This document shows, in pieces, positions 15,527 to 22,228 of a stretch of DNA of 22,273 nt. Origin of the DNA: CAZSTA01 sp964609495 [NCBI: uncultured bacterium] (GTDB taxonomy: Bacteria > CAZSTA01); contig CAZSTA010000038.1 in assembly GCA_964609495.1 (NCBI GenBank), positions 1-22,273 of the forward strand, written 5' to 3'. Within the stretch, counting starts at the first letter, position 1. The number at the start of each line of letters is the position of its first letter. The notes beneath the pieces were generated by a model. That model made no database searches and had not been told where the DNA came from. It worked only from the letters and a program-made list of their open reading frames with translations. A program made the translations under genes and the position numbers.

Positions 15527-15580
15527 ATGGGGTCAAAGGAGAGCGTTGGCTACTATAAATCGCTTTCAGAAATCCTTTAA
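15527..15580 (+). CDS. possible 17-aa leader ORF
   Basis: ATG at 15527 sits 5 nt after GGAGG within AAGGAGGAGGTG, one of the best ribosome sites in the window. It encodes MGSKESVGYYKSLSEIL before TAA. It lies in the predicted leader of the exported-protein gene at 15623, which has its own AAAGGAG. Either a leader peptide, or a strong ribosome site left by a lost gene. No amino-acid run hints at attenuation. Confidence 0.3.
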   Translation: MGSKESVGYYKSLSEIL

Positions 15581-15622
15581 TGGGAAGATGCCAATTTCTA
15601 ATCAAGAAAGGAGTTGATTACA

Positions 15623-16090
15623 ATGGACATCTCACTCAGATCAGTTGGTTCTTTTATCATCGGAATAATTATCTTGGGAATAATATCCTCTAATATAGCA
15701 GAGGGTAGAGAGCAAGATTTCATTCTTTATCCTGGTGATCCTTTTATGTCTAATGCGGGCGGGGAAAGGGTATATAATTCTAAATTGAGGATAGTATATG
15801 AATCGGCTTTACAGAGTGTAGCTATCTGGGAGTGGGAGATCGATAGCTTCGAGATAAAAAATGGAAATGCCCATATAATAGCTAAAAAGTATAGGGATGC
15901 TTCTGAGGATTTTGTAGGGACTTTATATTTAACTGCCATATCCGAGGATAAGACAGGCGCTAGGGTAATTATATTACCTGTAGGTAATCTGGCTGAGTTT
16001 GAGGGGATGTATTGGATCGAGGTAGAGGAGATGAGAAACAAATTGCTGGAGCAGATAGCGATAGCTTTGGGAGAAAATAACGAGCAATAA
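15623..16090 (+). CDS. small exported protein of unknown function
   Basis: 155 residues. The N-terminus MDISLRSVGSFIIGIIILGIISSNIAEG is a signal peptide or single membrane anchor (hydrophobic core at about 10-24). The remainder is soluble-looking, alternating beta-like segments (VYNSKLRIVYESALQSVAIWEWEIDSFEIKNGNAHIIAKKY, then DFVGTLYLTAISEDKTGARVIILPVGN), with a C-terminal helix (VEEMRNKLLEQIAIALGENNEQ). That suggests a small periplasmic beta-rich domain. I do not recognise a family. ATG 15623 has AAAGGAG nine nt upstream; the TTG at 15614 is not needed. It is followed by two more exported-protein genes on the same strand, with 200-nt and 87-nt gaps. Confidence 0.65.
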   Translation: MDISLRSVGSFIIGIIILGIISSNIAEGREQDFILYPGDPFMSNAGGERVYNSKLRIVYESALQSVAIWEWEIDSFEIKNGNAHIIAKKYRDASEDFVGTLYLTAISEDKTGARVIILPVGNLAEFEGMYWIEVEEMRNKLLEQIAIALGENNEQ

Positions 16091-16131
16091 GAGGTGAATA
16101 GTAGCGATGTCAATGCTTCTCGAGACTATCC

Positions 16132-16250
16132 TATCGAAGCTAGGATCTAGATTCAGCTTTAATTTTCGTCCACGAGGGAGAGCTATCTGGGCCTCTCCGC
16201 TGGCAGGTTGAAACTTTTTGAAAATCTATTCTTATTAAAGCTAAGCGATA
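16132..16250 (+). promoter_or_regulatory. structured RNA candidate in the leader of the next exported-protein gene
   Basis: Nested pairings: TATCG (16132-16136) with CGATA (16246-16250); AGCTTTAAT (16155-16163) with ATTAAAGCT (16234-16242), 9 bp perfect; TTTTC (16163-16167) with GAAAA (16220-16224), sharing one base with the previous stem; and a hairpin GGAGAG/CTCTCC (16177-16182 with 16193-16198). The fold ends 46 nt before ATG 16296. An overlapping ORF at 16107-16211 (34 codons, AGAGGTG upstream) is also possible. No known riboswitch signature was matched. Confidence 0.4.
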
Positions 16251-16295
16251 TTTTTGATTACTAGAAGTCTAAATAAAGGAGTGAGGAGATCTCTT

Positions 16296-16853
16296 ATGAA
16301 TAAATTTTCGGTAACAGCTTTAGTTTTAGCTTTGGTTTTTATGCTCTTTTCTCTGTCTGTTGAAGCAGGAACTCCAGAGTTATTATCCAAGAATGGAAAG
16401 ATCTTGAAGGAACTTACGAGCATAGAAGCGTTTGAGAGCTATAAAGCGACTCTTAAGGAGGATAAAATCGCTCTTAATCTCGAGGGAGCTACTGCGGTTG
16501 AGATAGAAGGCATAATAGTAGCTGTTGTTCCTCTTGCTCAGGATAATCTCCCCAATAAGATATCAGAACGTACTCTTCTGGGAGTGTATATAGAGAAGGA
16601 TTCGGGGAAAACTATCGTAGGGGCGTTATCTGTTACCCCGGTAGGTAAGGATTATATAGCTGATATAGCGACGCCTGAGGGAGATACTATATCTGAACAT
16701 ATAGCTGAAATAGGAAGATTAAAAAAGGCGCTAGATGCTTCTATCGCGTTGCTCTATTCTGATGGAAGCATCGAGGTCAGTTGGAAGAGGATCAAGGTCT
16801 CCATCAGCGGTGAGCCCTTGATGAGAGCTAGGGGAGAAACAGGAGATATGTAA
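16296..16853 (+). CDS. secreted protein of unknown function
   Basis: 185 residues. The signal peptide MNKFSVTALVLALVFMLFSLSVEAG has a probable cleavage after VEA. The mature part alternates short strands and helices (EIEGIIVAVVPLAQ, RTLLGVYIEKDSGKTIVGALSVTPVG, HIAEIGRLKKALDASIALLYSDGSIEVSW). It ends in GETGDM. I know no family for it. ATG 16296 is preceded by GAGGAG, eight nt away; an upstream start at 16254 would add MITRSLNKGVRRSL without a ribosome site and would hide the signal peptide. It is followed 11 nt after the stop by a terminator. The terminal GETGDM recurs near the N-terminus of the next gene product, with 16 identical bases. Confidence 0.65.
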   Translation: MNKFSVTALVLALVFMLFSLSVEAGTPELLSKNGKILKELTSIEAFESYKATLKEDKIALNLEGATAVEIEGIIVAVVPLAQDNLPNKISERTLLGVYIEKDSGKTIVGALSVTPVGKDYIADIATPEGDTISEHIAEIGRLKKALDASIALLYSDGSIEVSWKRIKVSISGEPLMRARGETGDM

Positions 16854-16863
16854 TTGGGAGATA

Positions 16864-16895
16864 AAGATCGGAAGCTTGAGCTTTCCGATCTTTTT
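16864..16895 (+). terminator. rho-independent terminator
   Basis: Stem AGATCGGAAGC with GC(t)TTCCGATCT, loop TTGA, one bulged T, followed by TTTT. It lies 11 nt after the stop at 16853. Confidence 0.8.
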
Positions 16896-16940
16896 ATCTT
16901 ATCCGCAGACAATTTTATAGTTTAGACCTAAGGAGGAGGT

Positions 16941-17534
16941 ATGATGTATATATATAAAATTATATTGTATTCGGTAGCCTTATGTTTGCTGACTTTGGCA
17001 TTGGGAGCAGGTTGTGGTAGTTTGATCTCTGAAGAGGAAGAGATCCAATTGGATTTCGACTACATCTCCCTAGGCGAAACAGGAGATATGTCCATCATCA
17101 AGGCGGTAGTTCCTCAAGAGAATATAGGGTTCTATAAGAAATATAGGAATATAAACGATGATAAGACTTGGAAGAAACATAAGAGTAGAATCGTTAAGAT
17201 CAAATCGGTCAAGTTCTCAGGAGTAGCTCGTAACGGAACTGGAAGTAGAACTAATCCCGAGCCAGCCTCGGCATTGCTCTTCTTAAGCGATAAGGATAAT
17301 CTCGATTATAACAACATCGAGGATCAAGGAATTCCCTTCCTCAGAATCGATTTTGCGAGTGGGGAGAAAGAGAAAACTATAACCAATGAGACAATCAGTG
17401 ACTTAGCTAAGATCGAACCCTTACTGAAAGGGGGGACCTTCTACATCTATGCGAAGGGGATCCCTTATAAGAGAGTAGCTATTGTCGTCAGAAATTGGTA
17501 TCTGAAGGTAAGGATCAAAATAAGAATTCTATGA
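16941..17534 (+). CDS. putative lipoprotein of unknown function
   Basis: 197 residues. The N-terminus MMYIYKIILYSVALCLLTLALGAGCGS is a lipoprotein-type signal, with LGAGC placing the lipidated cysteine at 25, followed by an acidic stretch (SEEEEIQLDFD). The body is polar and beta-like, with VKIKSVKFSGVARNGTGSRTNPEPASALLFLSD and a GGTFYIYAKGIPYKRVAIVVRNWYLKVRIKIRIL C-terminus that alternates hydrophobic and basic residues like an edge of a beta-sandwich. No family recognised. Two adjacent ATG codons at 16941 and 16944 follow AGGAGGAGGT closely; either could be used. It lies after the 16864 terminator, so it probably has its own weak promoter or is read through. Confidence 0.65.
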   Translation: MMYIYKIILYSVALCLLTLALGAGCGSLISEEEEIQLDFDYISLGETGDMSIIKAVVPQENIGFYKKYRNINDDKTWKKHKSRIVKIKSVKFSGVARNGTGSRTNPEPASALLFLSDKDNLDYNNIEDQGIPFLRIDFASGEKEKTITNETISDLAKIEPLLKGGTFYIYAKGIPYKRVAIVVRNWYLKVRIKIRIL

Positions 17535-17580
17535 GATAGATTCGATGAATTATGAATGGGGAGTTAAATAAGAAGGTTTA

Positions 17581-17615
17581 AAATCCACATCTCACCAGGG
17601 TGATGGTGTGGATTT
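17581..17615 (+). terminator. hairpin after the lipoprotein gene, possible terminator
   Basis: Outer stem AAATCCACA/TGTGGATTT (9 bp) and inner TCAC/GTGA around CAGG, with a small internal loop. It lies 46 nt after the stop. The 3' arm ends in TTTATCTATAA rather than a clear T-run, so terminator function is moderate. Confidence 0.5.
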
Positions 17616-17636
17616 ATCTATAAGGTCTATCAACTC

Positions 17637-18053
17637 GTGGTTTCTTTACGTCTATGCCGAGCCGATCTCAATTTGGATAATGCGATCTTAGATGAAGACG
17701 GTCGTATTCGTTTTATAGATTGGGAGTGTAGCGGTTGGGGAGATCTTGCTTTGGAGCTTGCTGAGCTGCGCTGGCATCCTAAATCCCAGATGATCACCGA
17801 TGAACAGTGGAATTGGCTGTGGGAAAATTACGAGATACCAGCAGAAGATAAGGCACTTCATTTACGAAGAGAGATATATGAGCATCTTATTCTAATTTGG
17901 TGGTGTCTGCGAACTTTGCAGTATATCATCGAAAGAGCTACAGGAAGAGGAAAGCGCTTAGTTGATATTTCCAATATCTCGCTTGAGGAAAAGCGGGAGC
18001 AATTTTGGTATTATTTTGAAATGGCGACCAATAGATATCTCAATAAGCCTTGA
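17637..18053 (+). pseudogene. truncated aminoglycoside-phosphotransferase-like kinase (C-lobe only)
   Basis: The 138-codon frame contains the catalytic half of an APH/choline-kinase-like fold. LCRADLNLDNAILDEDGRIRFIDWECSGWGDLALELAEL carries the catalytic Asp and Asn of the HxDxxxxN loop (Arg stands where His is usual) and the metal-binding Asp of IDW. Family members are about 250-350 aa, with an N-lobe that binds ATP. Here nothing precedes the loop except a hairpin and an in-frame TGA at about 17601, so roughly 150-200 residues are missing. The only start is GTG 17637 with no ribosome site. I read it as a decaying gene rather than a working kinase. The same-strand flavodoxin follows after 80 nt. 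Confidence 0.7.
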
Positions 18054-18133
18054 GAGTGGGGATCGTAAATAACTATTCATCTCTAAGTGAGGGGGATAGA
18101 GAACCAATATTTTTAAGAAAGGAGTTTTAAAAT

Positions 18134-18613
18134 ATGGCTAAAGTGTTGATAATCTATTATTCTAGATCAGGTCATACCAAGAGTATGGCTGAATGTGTAG
18201 AGAGAGGAGTTAAATCCCAGGGAGTAGAGGTCGAGACTAAGGCGGTTAATGATGTTAAGCTGGAAGAACTGCTTGAAGTGGATGGCATAATAATAGGCTC
18301 TCCCACTTATTATGGAACGATGTCGGCTGAGATCAAGAAACTCCTCGACGATAGCGTTAAGTATCACGGAAAGCTGGAAGGAAAGGTCGGAGCGGCCTTC
18401 TCATCTTCAGGAGGGCTCGCTGGTGGAAACGAGACTACGATTATGGATATTTTAAAGGCTATGTTGATCCACGGGATGATAATTCAAGGCGATCCCCAGA
18501 AAGATCATTATGGACCTGTATCCGTAGGAAAGCCGGACGAGAGGAGCGAGGGAACTTGTGAGAGATTAGGAGAAAGGGTAGCTCAGTTAATCAAGAAGAT
18601 TTGTAAGGAATAG
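18134..18613 (+). CDS. flavodoxin / WrbA-like FMN protein
   Basis: 159 residues, a complete single-domain flavodoxin fold. The FMN phosphate loop is YSRSGHTKSMAE (9-20), followed by GIIIGSPTYYGTMSAEIKKLLDD for the isoalloxazine loop and AAFSSSGGLAGGNETT for the third FMN segment. Short flavodoxins and WrbA-type NAD(P)H:quinone oxidoreductases share this pattern. The length sits between them and the specific electron partner cannot be read. ATG 18134 has AAGAAAGGAG nine nt upstream. It is probably a single transcription unit, ending with the terminator at 18658. No redox gene is adjacent to suggest a pathway. Confidence 0.85.
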   Translation: MAKVLIIYYSRSGHTKSMAECVERGVKSQGVEVETKAVNDVKLEELLEVDGIIIGSPTYYGTMSAEIKKLLDDSVKYHGKLEGKVGAAFSSSGGLAGGNETTIMDILKAMLIHGMIIQGDPQKDHYGPVSVGKPDERSEGTCERLGERVAQLIKKICKE

Positions 18614-18657
18614 TTATCTGAGCTTTAACTCTAGTTATATTCCACCATAAGGCATGT

Positions 18658-18679
18658 AAAATCTTGCTAGCAGATTTTT
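18658..18679 (+). terminator. rho-independent terminator of the flavodoxin gene
   Basis: AAAATC/GATTTT with an inner TG/CA around CTAG and a bulged T, then TTTTT. It lies 45 nt after the stop. Confidence 0.6.
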
Positions 18680-18796
18680 GGGAAAATTCATAACAAATTT
18701 CGCTCATATTGGAATAGCGTGCCTAGCTAAAAATGTCTATACTTAGCAATAAAGGAAACTTTTGCCGGTAACAAAACTCAAGGTTCAAAAATTTCC

Positions 18797-18945
18797 TTTA
18801 CCCCCTCCTCTAACCCCTCTCATCGAGGGAGGGAAAGATAGGAAGATTAATTTCTACTTGGATGTCTTCTCTCCCCTCGTGGGAGAGGGAACGATTATTC
18901 CCCCCGCCCTTGACGGGAGGGGGTCAGGGGAGAGTGATTTATTTG
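18797..18945. repeat. GC-rich palindromic intergenic repeat, copy B
   Basis: Three palindromic blocks in a row: CCCCTCTCATCGAGGGAGGG (about 18814-18833), TCTCCCCTCGTGGGAGAGGGA (about 18869-18889) and CCCCGCCCTTGACGGGAGGGGG (about 18902-18923), then GGGGAGAGTGATTTA. The middle block is the reverse complement of the first hairpin of copy A. A degenerate flanking motif (reverse TTATTGCTAAGTATAGACAT) is at 18733-18752. It separates the convergent flavodoxin and GH5 genes, ending 8 nt before the GH5 stop. The 18614-18952 gap otherwise holds only the terminator. Confidence 0.7.
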
Positions 18946-18952
18946 AATCTAC

Positions 18953-20101
18953 TTAAAATTCCTGAAGAAGGGTAAGCAACTTCCGATCTAGCTTGTGCTC
19001 ATACCAGTCTTCATAATTTACATCCTGACGGCCGGAATCGAGTATCCCAAAGGACCCTCGGAAATTCCAGAGCGCATATCCGATCCCATAGGAGGTCAAG
19101 ATCTCTAGGACATCACGGAGCCAGTCGAGGAATACCTTATGGGGAGTGTAACTGAACGCTCCGCCTTCTCCGCAGTGGACACCAACCCCCTGGCGGGCGA
19201 GGTTAGCCCACTTTTCGTAGTATTCTTCCAGATCTTTTCGATCCCAAGGCTTGCCGTAGTGTAATCCTCCAGGCCAGGTAGGTTCGGGCCAATTCTCACC
19301 GCCGACCCAACTCGCCTTATAGTGACTCACTCCCATTGGGTCATATGCCCGACAGCTCTGAGCGATTCCAAGATCCACAAGTTCAGGGCAGGGATCCCGC
19401 CCCCAACTAAGTCCATCGGCGATGATCAGGCGGTCGGGATCAACCTCTCGAATAGCCCGAGTGACAGTGCGGATGACCCGCTCGTGATCGGCACGAGTCA
19501 TACCTCTCCTAGATGGAGCTGGCGGTTCATTCACCAGATCAAAGCTGAGCTGATCTGATGAGATACCAAGGTAGCGCTTGGCGAAGAGTTGCCAGTGAAA
19601 GCAAAACGCCTCCAGCGCTTCTTCATCTTTCCAGAGATTGAAGGGTTCTTCTCGCTCAGGATTCACAGAATACCCCGGCGCCCGGTGGAAATTAAGGGAT
19701 ACATGAATACCATACTTTCGCCCCAAACTAACTGCCCGATCGATCTTTTCGAGCATAGGCTCGTGCAATTTATATATATCATCTCCTTCTATCCATAAAA
19801 GATAGCACATAGGCAAACGCACAAAGTCGAATCCCCAATCAGCGATCCAACGAAAATCATCCTCGCGAAAGTTCCCCTCGCTGTTGACGGTGAACATCTC
19901 AAGCAGATTGAATCCCCGCCAGCGGGGGAGAACAGTCTGAGCAAGTTCTGACATCTCTACCGCCTCCTTTGAATCCCAACCCTCTAAGAACATAGAGGTC
20001 GCTCCAAACGTCAATACTCCTGTGCCGACTATCTTTAGGAACTGTCTCCTGGATATCTTATTAATCTCCTGAACCGTAGATTTCATCTCCTTTCTCTTCA
20101 C
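18953..20101 (-). CDS. Tat-exported glycoside hydrolase family 5 (cellulase-like)
   Basis: 382 residues. A twin-arginine signal is exact: SRRQFLKIVG at 17-26, then a hydrophobic stretch. The (beta/alpha)8 GH5 domain spans about 60-375. The acid/base Glu192 lies in FDLVNEPP, the nucleophile Glu312 in VHCGEGGAF, with WNFRGS (345-350) after it and NFHRAPG (137-143) before, as in retaining beta-1,4-glycanases or exo-glucosidases of this family. The polysaccharide cannot be named. The protein is folded before export by Tat, so it acts outside the cytoplasm. The start is GTG 20101; ATG 20086 is also possible but AAAGGAG touches it directly. Both keep the signal. Single gene, flanked by repeats B and C. 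Confidence 0.88.
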   Translation of the reverse strand: MKRKEMKSTVQEINKISRRQFLKIVGTGVLTFGATSMFLEGWDSKEAVEMSELAQTVLPRWRGFNLLEMFTVNSEGNFREDDFRWIADWGFDFVRLPMCYLLWIEGDDIYKLHEPMLEKIDRAVSLGRKYGIHVSLNFHRAPGYSVNPEREEPFNLWKDEEALEAFCFHWQLFAKRYLGISSDQLSFDLVNEPPAPSRRGMTRADHERVIRTVTRAIREVDPDRLIIADGLSWGRDPCPELVDLGIAQSCRAYDPMGVSHYKASWVGGENWPEPTWPGGLHYGKPWDRKDLEEYYEKWANLARQGVGVHCGEGGAFSYTPHKVFLDWLRDVLEILTSYGIGYALWNFRGSFGILDSGRQDVNYEDWYEHKLDRKLLTLLQEF

Positions 20102-20199
20102 GATAAAATTGAGATTCAGTAGATCACAATGTTAATATGTCTTTACTTCGCAATTACGAATGTAAAGACCTTTCATTCACTGAAGATAGTCTATATTTC

Positions 20200-20381
20200 A
20201 ATACGAAGTATAGGCTATTCCCCCCTCTCCCACGAGGGGAGAGGGGACGCTGAGATTGAGCTGAAGCCCTTTATTTCCCCCCGCCCTTGAGGGAGGGAAA
20301 GGGGGAGAGTGTAATGCGAAGCATAGACTTCTAGAGTTTGCTAGAGCAAGAGAAGAATCTTCAAATACGAAGTATAGACTT
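20200..20381. repeat. GC-rich palindromic intergenic repeat, copy C with flanking motifs
   Basis: Hairpin blocks CCCTCTCCCACGAGGGGAGA (about 20223-20242) and CCCGCCCTTGAGGGAGGG (about 20280-20297) are followed by GGGGGAGAGTG. Around them are motif copies AATACGAAGTATAGGCT (20200-20216), TAATGCGAAGCATAGACTT (20312-20330, identical to the copy at 12542-12560) and AATACGAAGTATAGACTT (20364-20381). Just outside, GTCTTTACTTCG (20139-20150) and CGAATGTAAAGAC form a hairpin. The 20102-20408 gap holds nothing else apparent. Confidence 0.75.
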
Positions 20382-20408
20382 TTGGTGATCTACTGAGATT
20401 AGCTAATA

Positions 20409-21395
20409 TCAGGGGCAATCGGTCCAATCGAAGACTATCGCCAACCGCGGGGATCTTTTGTGCAAGAGGTCCTGGTACGCCTGCTGGGCTTCACGGGGAG
20501 GAACTTTTGTGTAGAGATCGTTGACCTTAATGCGTCCCTCAGCCAGCCACCTCAGCGCAGCCGCGAGATTGCCGAAGATACTATTAGTACGGAAATCCGT
20601 TGTCTGCCAGGGCAGTTCCCATTCCCAGCCGCTGCGCATAACAACGTACTTGAAGAAGATAGTATGTAGCAACTCGTGAGCATAAAGATCGGTTTGGCGT
20701 TTCCATGGAGTAGCCACCAACACCACTTCCCCGCGCTTTCGCACGATGTGGCATCCATCCAGAGTCGCTTGTTCGTGACCAGAGCATTCGAGCACCAAAC
20801 CTACCTGGCCAGCGATATTCGGATCATCAAGAGGAACTGCGGGAAACACCGGCTTGATCCCGGTTTGCAAGGCAATATCGCGTCGTGAGGCATTGGGTTC
20901 ACACGCCATCACGTCATAGCCACAACTTGCAAAGACCTTCGCTGCCAGATGTCCCACGAGGCCTAATCCCATCACCAGAACCTTTTCGGGTGGTCGAGCG
21001 CTGGTTGTGGTCAAGGTGCTCATAGTGACACCCATCATACGCGCAAAGGCACCGATCTCGGGTGATAAGCCCTCAGGTAAAAGTAATACTTCTTCCCGAT
21101 TGAAACGTTGGAACGATCGATGAGGACCCATACAAAAGACGTGATCTCCTGCCTTGGTATCATTAACTTCGCTGCCAACGGCATCGACCTCAAAAACCGC
21201 CGCATAGCCTGGTAAATATGGAAAGGTCGTCCCCTGATAGCAACCAGCCAGCTCGGTGCCTGCGCTGATGAGCGTCACCAACGTTCGCCCAGCGACTTCT
21301 CGCGTCGCGAGAGGTCTGATCTCCTGCTCAACAGCCACTAGTTCAGCCTGTTCTCGTGCAGTTATGGTGACGGAGTATTCTTTTCTAATCGTCAT
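20409..21395 (-). CDS. MDR-family zinc-type alcohol dehydrogenase homologue
   Basis: 328 residues of the medium-chain dehydrogenase/reductase fold. The N-terminal GroES-like half includes ISAGTELAGCYQGTTFPYLPGYAAVFEV and KAGDHVF. The Rossmann half has VLVMGLGLVGHLAAKVF with GLGLVG at about 153-158, then ECSGHEQ. The catalytic and structural zinc cysteines of classic alcohol dehydrogenases are not seen, as in the bacteriochlorophyllide/L-gulonate-like MDR group, so the reaction is probably an NAD(P)-dependent oxidoreduction of a sugar or polyol, but this is inference. ATG 21395 overlaps the stop of the upstream isomerase gene by 4 nt (ATGA), indicating coupled translation and a joint pathway. 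Confidence 0.8.
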   Translation of the reverse strand: MTIRKEYSVTITAREQAELVAVEQEIRPLATREVAGRTLVTLISAGTELAGCYQGTTFPYLPGYAAVFEVDAVGSEVNDTKAGDHVFCMGPHRSFQRFNREEVLLLPEGLSPEIGAFARMMGVTMSTLTTTSARPPEKVLVMGLGLVGHLAAKVFASCGYDVMACEPNASRRDIALQTGIKPVFPAVPLDDPNIAGQVGLVLECSGHEQATLDGCHIVRKRGEVVLVATPWKRQTDLYAHELLHTIFFKYVVMRSGWEWELPWQTTDFRTNSIFGNLAAALRWLAEGRIKVNDLYTKVPPREAQQAYQDLLHKRSPRLAIVFDWTDCP

Positions 21396-22228
21396 CGTAT
21401 TGTTACCCCCATTTCCTTTGCGATTGATCTAACGTGATCGGCAGCCAGCGCATATTCTTCCTCAGTCTCCATATGCTCCAGCATAAGCGGAGTGTCTGGA
21501 TCCAACTTGTTTAGCTCTTGCAGAAACACATAATAATCGAGATTCCCCAAACCAGGACGGACTTCATCGAGATGCACAGTGAGTTTTCCCGACAGGGCGA
21601 TATCCTTAGCGTGACAGCTCCTAATATACGGACCGAGCTTCTCAAAGCACTCACGGATGAGGGCGCCGTTATTGTAGAACCTTTGGGGACTACAAACAAG
21701 GTTCACTGGATCCAAATGAACGGCAAACTGTTTTCGGTCAATAGCACGAATAAGTCTGAGGTAGGAATCCGCCGAGTCCGGATACATCCACGGCATAGTC
21801 TCCAGCGTCCAGAAAGTTCGAGTTGGTTTAACAGCATCTATTATCTTTCGAATCACCTCCACGATTAGGTCAAAGGTCTCCTCAGTGAAATTATCGGGAT
21901 GTGGGCCATCCCACTGTTGGCCGCGTGATCCAGCAATATTGACACAGCATCGAGCACCGATCTTATCAGCCAGAGCTAGCTGTTCCTGGCACAATGAGAG
22001 AGCTGAGCGATATGTTTCTTCATCGGAGCTTAAGGGATTGCTCCAAGCTCCCACCTCGGATATCACTATATCCGCCCTTTTCGCGGCATCGGCGTAGGCT
22101 TGGATAGTAGCATCGTCAGCTCCCCTCTCCACCGGACAATACGCGGCACTATATCCATAATGTCGCAATGCCGCGATCCAACGCTCAGGATCGGGACAAT
22201 CCGTAAATACATTTCCCCCTAGCCTCAT
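21392..22228 (-). CDS. sugar phosphate isomerase/epimerase (xylose-isomerase-like TIM barrel)
   Basis: 278 residues, single TIM-barrel domain of the AP-endonuclease-2/xylose-isomerase-like family. Likely divalent-metal ligands are Glu143 (WTLETMPW), Asp173 (VHLDPVN), His206 (SCHAKDI) and Glu251 (LMLEHMET), in the usual order. Such enzymes interconvert keto- and aldo-sugars or inosose/hydroxypyruvate relatives; the substrate is not readable. ATG 22228 has GGGAGGG six nt upstream. It is the first gene of a two-gene unit with the MDR dehydrogenase. The pair most likely modifies a sugar or polyol; the GH5 gene nearby is separately transcribed. Its promoter and any upstream genes lie beyond the window, with 45 nt of non-coding sequence left. 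Confidence 0.86.
   Translation of the reverse strand: MRLGGNVFTDCPDPERWIAALRHYGYSAAYCPVERGADDATIQAYADAAKRADIVISEVGAWSNPLSSDEETYRSALSLCQEQLALADKIGARCCVNIAGSRGQQWDGPHPDNFTEETFDLIVEVIRKIIDAVKPTRTFWTLETMPWMYPDSADSYLRLIRAIDRKQFAVHLDPVNLVCSPQRFYNNGALIRECFEKLGPYIRSCHAKDIALSGKLTVHLDEVRPGLGNLDYYVFLQELNKLDPDTPLMLEHMETEEEYALAADHVRSIAKEMGVTIR

Larger units (their letters stand above)
15095..15622 (+). other. 528-nt non-coding stretch between mutarotase and the next exported protein
   Basis: It holds two consecutive terminators (15132-15162, 15201-15240), a strong promoter (15453-15481) and a 17-codon ORF with a strong ribosome site (15527-15580). The AT-rich part 15241-15452 shows no credible gene, only T- and A-runs and weak inverted repeats. 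Confidence 0.6.

Noticed and set aside
15366-15527. 53-codon plus-strand ORF (MPHELRSTLKNIFKEY...)
   Set aside because: It has a weak ribosome site and contains the near-consensus promoter at 15453-15481. More likely chance or a gene remnant.
16177-16198. GGAGAG...CTCTCC suggesting a glycine riboswitch
   Set aside because: The conserved purine-rich core and the CAGGCAAAAGGAC-like segment are absent, and the downstream gene is unrelated to glycine.
18762-18956. 64-codon frame through repeat B
   Set aside because: It is a by-product of GC-rich palindromes, with proline-rich low-complexity translation.
12485-20312. CRISPR array made of the repeated GC-rich blocks
   Set aside because: The repeats are dispersed over 8 kb, unequal in spacing and palindromic, without regular spacers or cas genes.
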